A DNA stretch of 64,000 bases, from positions 18,189,405-18,253,404 of the forward strand of contig NC_060901.1 of NCBI RefSeq assembly GCF_014805685.1, in the 5' to 3' direction. Below the pieces are notes generated by a model. The model made no database searches. It was not told where the DNA came from and saw nothing but the letters and a program-made list of their open reading frames with translations. Positions 61,880 to 64,000 of the stretch are shown here, in pieces; the first letter of the stretch is position 1, and each line of letters starts with the position of its first letter. A program made the position numbers and the translations under genes. Source of the DNA: Silurus meridionalis. Taxonomy: Eukaryota; Chordata; Actinopteri; Siluriformes; Siluridae.

Positions 61880-62045
61880 ACTCAAATGAGGATGGGTTCC
61901 TTTTTGAGTCTGGTTCCTCTCAAGGTTTCTTCATCATAACATCTAAGGGAGTTTTTCCTTTCCCACAGTCACCCCCCAGGATTCATCATCATGGATAAAC
62001 ACACATCATTCACTTCATTTCTTAAGTTCTGCTTTGAGACTACGT
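61880..62045 (-). repeat. Dispersed repeat, inverse copy
   Basis: GATGGGTTCCTTTTTGAGTC then TGGTTCCTCTCAAGGTTTCT, complement of the copy at 53100; a second partial inverse copy lies at about 62815-62900. Confidence 0.65.
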
Positions 62046-62049
62046 CCAT

Positions 62050-63260
62050 TGGGAAAAAAACGCAGTGAAGATCGGGATCGAGCGCGAGCCCTGTTTCGAA
62101 CGGCGCTTGGCGCATCTTCTCATCACCAACATGCAGTTCAGCATCAGTTCAACAGCAAGCAGAATATTTAAAGAAGAATTAATAATGGAAGAAACTCCAG
62201 ACTCTAATTCGTTCGCGTGACTTTTGTTGAAGTACGTTAATCCCCACCCGCGATAGGGGAAAATCCATGAAATGCCAACCCAATAAATAATTCAATATGT
62301 TTACTCACCAGTCAAGATGCAACTTGCACAATGAAGATAATGCATTAAATGTGCCGTAGTAATGATGATGAAGGTGATGATGAAATGAATGTACCGCATA
62401 CCTGAGAAGAGCATCACAGCACTCTTCCGAACGCTGAATTTTTTAGGCTGGAAAACGGTAATTTTACCGCAAAAATAACTTTAAAAAATCTTAACAATAC
62501 CACCTGCATACCGCAAAATTAGATACGTGAAACTGTGAAAGCTGAACGGCGAGGGATTACTGCAATCGAAAAGGTTTTACACACCATGCTACCATGTCCA
62601 TACGCTGTGTTTGAAGACGAACCACCACTTACAGTAGGGTTTGAAAAAGGTCCATGAAAAAGATCCATGAAGTTCCTGAGCAACTCAAGAACTTTGAGGA
62701 TGAATTTAGACTGTTTGCTACAGTGGTTCAGGATCACAGGTTCCATGAATAGTTTATCACACAAATCACTGAACCTCGACAACAATGTAACTATGTTGAG
62801 GATGAGCATTGACATTTTGAGTCTGGTTCCTCTGAAGGTTTCTTTCTCATGCCATCATCCCAGGAAGGTTTTACTTCCCACAGTCACCACTGGCTCACTG
62901 ATTAGGGGATCAACTGACAATCATAAGGAACGAACAAAATATAACTTTGTATTAAATTTTTTAAATTGAATTTAATTGAAAGGTCAGACGTTCCAGTACT
63001 TTTGGCTCGTTAATCTATTATTCAATAACAATCACTGAGAAAAAAAAAAGAATATTTGACACTCAGTAGTCCAACATCCATGCAAATGCTAAGGAGTTCC
63101 CTGCAAATGTTGCCATGGGAACCAGGTGAGGCTTTGTGGAGCCGGAGCAGACGTGGCCCGGTGTTGCCATGGCACTACTACGTCCATGTGGAACGACTAG
63201 ACGAGAGGGAAGAAGCAGTGGGAAAGTTCAAGCAGGAATCATGTTGTGCATGTAGGTCAT
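62050..63260. other. Unique DNA
   Basis: No gene seen apart from the repeat piece at 62815-62900. Confidence 0.4.
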
Positions 63261-63264
63261 ATAG

Positions 63265-63685
63265 TTTATTCTATTTTATTCTATTCTGTTTTATTATGTA
63301 TTATTATATTACATTTTATTTTGTATTATATTATATTATATTTTACACATCATATTATATAACATTTTATTATGCATTATAATCTATTCTATTTTATTAT
63401 GTATTATTATATTTTATTGTGAATTATATTTTATTACATTTTATTATTTTGTATTATTATATTCTATTATGTATTCTATTATATTTTATTATGTATTATT
63501 ATATTTTATTGTGAATTATATTTTATTACATTTTATTATTTTGTATTATTATATTCTATTATGTATTCTATTATATTTTATTATGTATTATTATATTACA
63601 TTTTATTATGTATTATATTATATTTTATTATGTAGTATATTATATTATATTTTATTATGTATTATATATTATATTATATTTGCTC
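63265..63685. repeat. ATTTTATTATGTATT array
   Basis: AT-only degenerate array with a duplicated stretch: 63395-63485 is repeated almost exactly at 63475-63570. The last 300 bp of the window are unique. Confidence 0.9.
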
Positions 63686-64000
63686 CCATATTTCAGATTG
63701 CAAATCCACCAGGATGTATTAACCCGGGTTTGTCAGTGTCTATTCCTGGGATTATCCGCTGGTACATGTGACCAATGGCTTTAATAATCCTAACTGATCT
63801 GTTAATCCGCGCTCGCAGACAATGACCTAAATGAGTTTTTTTTTTTTTTAAATACTGACTCTGATTTACCGTCTGAGTCTAAATCATTAATTGTACTACT
63901 GCAGAAAAAAAAGTGATTCATCTGATGCATTCAGTGTGTGGAATCTTTAATGAAGAGTGATTGTATTAATGATATCAAGTAGACGACACACACATACACA

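Overview
This is an AT-rich, repeat-laden piece of a vertebrate genome, almost certainly a teleost fish. The reasons are two recognisable vertebrate genes with GT-AG introns, many decayed Tc1-like and hAT-like DNA transposons, an RTE-like LINE, tRNA-derived SINEs of the fish type, and very dense microsatellites. A catfish or another otophysan is my guess from the repeat types; that part is inference. No prokaryotic features are present.

Layout. From 478 to 18055 on the + strand lie the last 14 coding exons of a receptor-type protein tyrosine phosphatase that reads as PTPRB (VE-PTP): the end of the ectodomain, the transmembrane helix, one complete PTP domain and the C-terminal tail with stop codon (496 residues in the window; the 5' exons lie before position 1). 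All exon junctions join in frame, including an 18-nt microexon. From 41921 down to 33014 on the - strand lie the last two coding exons of kcnmb4, the beta-4 subunit of BK channels (98 residues); its upstream exon or exons were not found up to 64000. The two genes converge tail to tail, as PTPRB and KCNMB4 do on human 12q15, which supports both calls.

The ptprb introns hold a 5'-truncated LINE copy with a perfect 18-bp target-site duplication (2282-2668), three arrays of one 30-bp-type minisatellite (introns 4, 6 and 8), a TIR element (7018-7750), a long broken RTE-like LINE in the 5.4-kb intron that interrupts the PTP signature (11715-14460), and a 320-bp hAT-type MITE with 8-bp duplications inside another minisatellite (17072-17391). 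Several splice acceptors use TG repeats in place of a normal pyrimidine tract.

From 18 to 64 kb, apart from the kcnmb4 exons, the window is intergenic or intronic DNA. It contains three Tc1-like remnants, at least six copies of a short nonautonomous element, SINE copies, RTE and L2/Rex-like fragments, kilobase-scale simple-sequence arrays (TAGG, GGAT/GACA, GAAC/GAAA, GA, ATC) and four arrays of a second minisatellite family. The most unusual structure is at 43.88-44.41 kb: an interstitial telomere-like CCCTAA array bracketed by two GC-rich inverted arms of about 165 bp, with a smaller nested hairpin beside it. I see no complete new gene and no multi-gene system; the long open frames outside the listed exons are low-complexity or transposon-derived.
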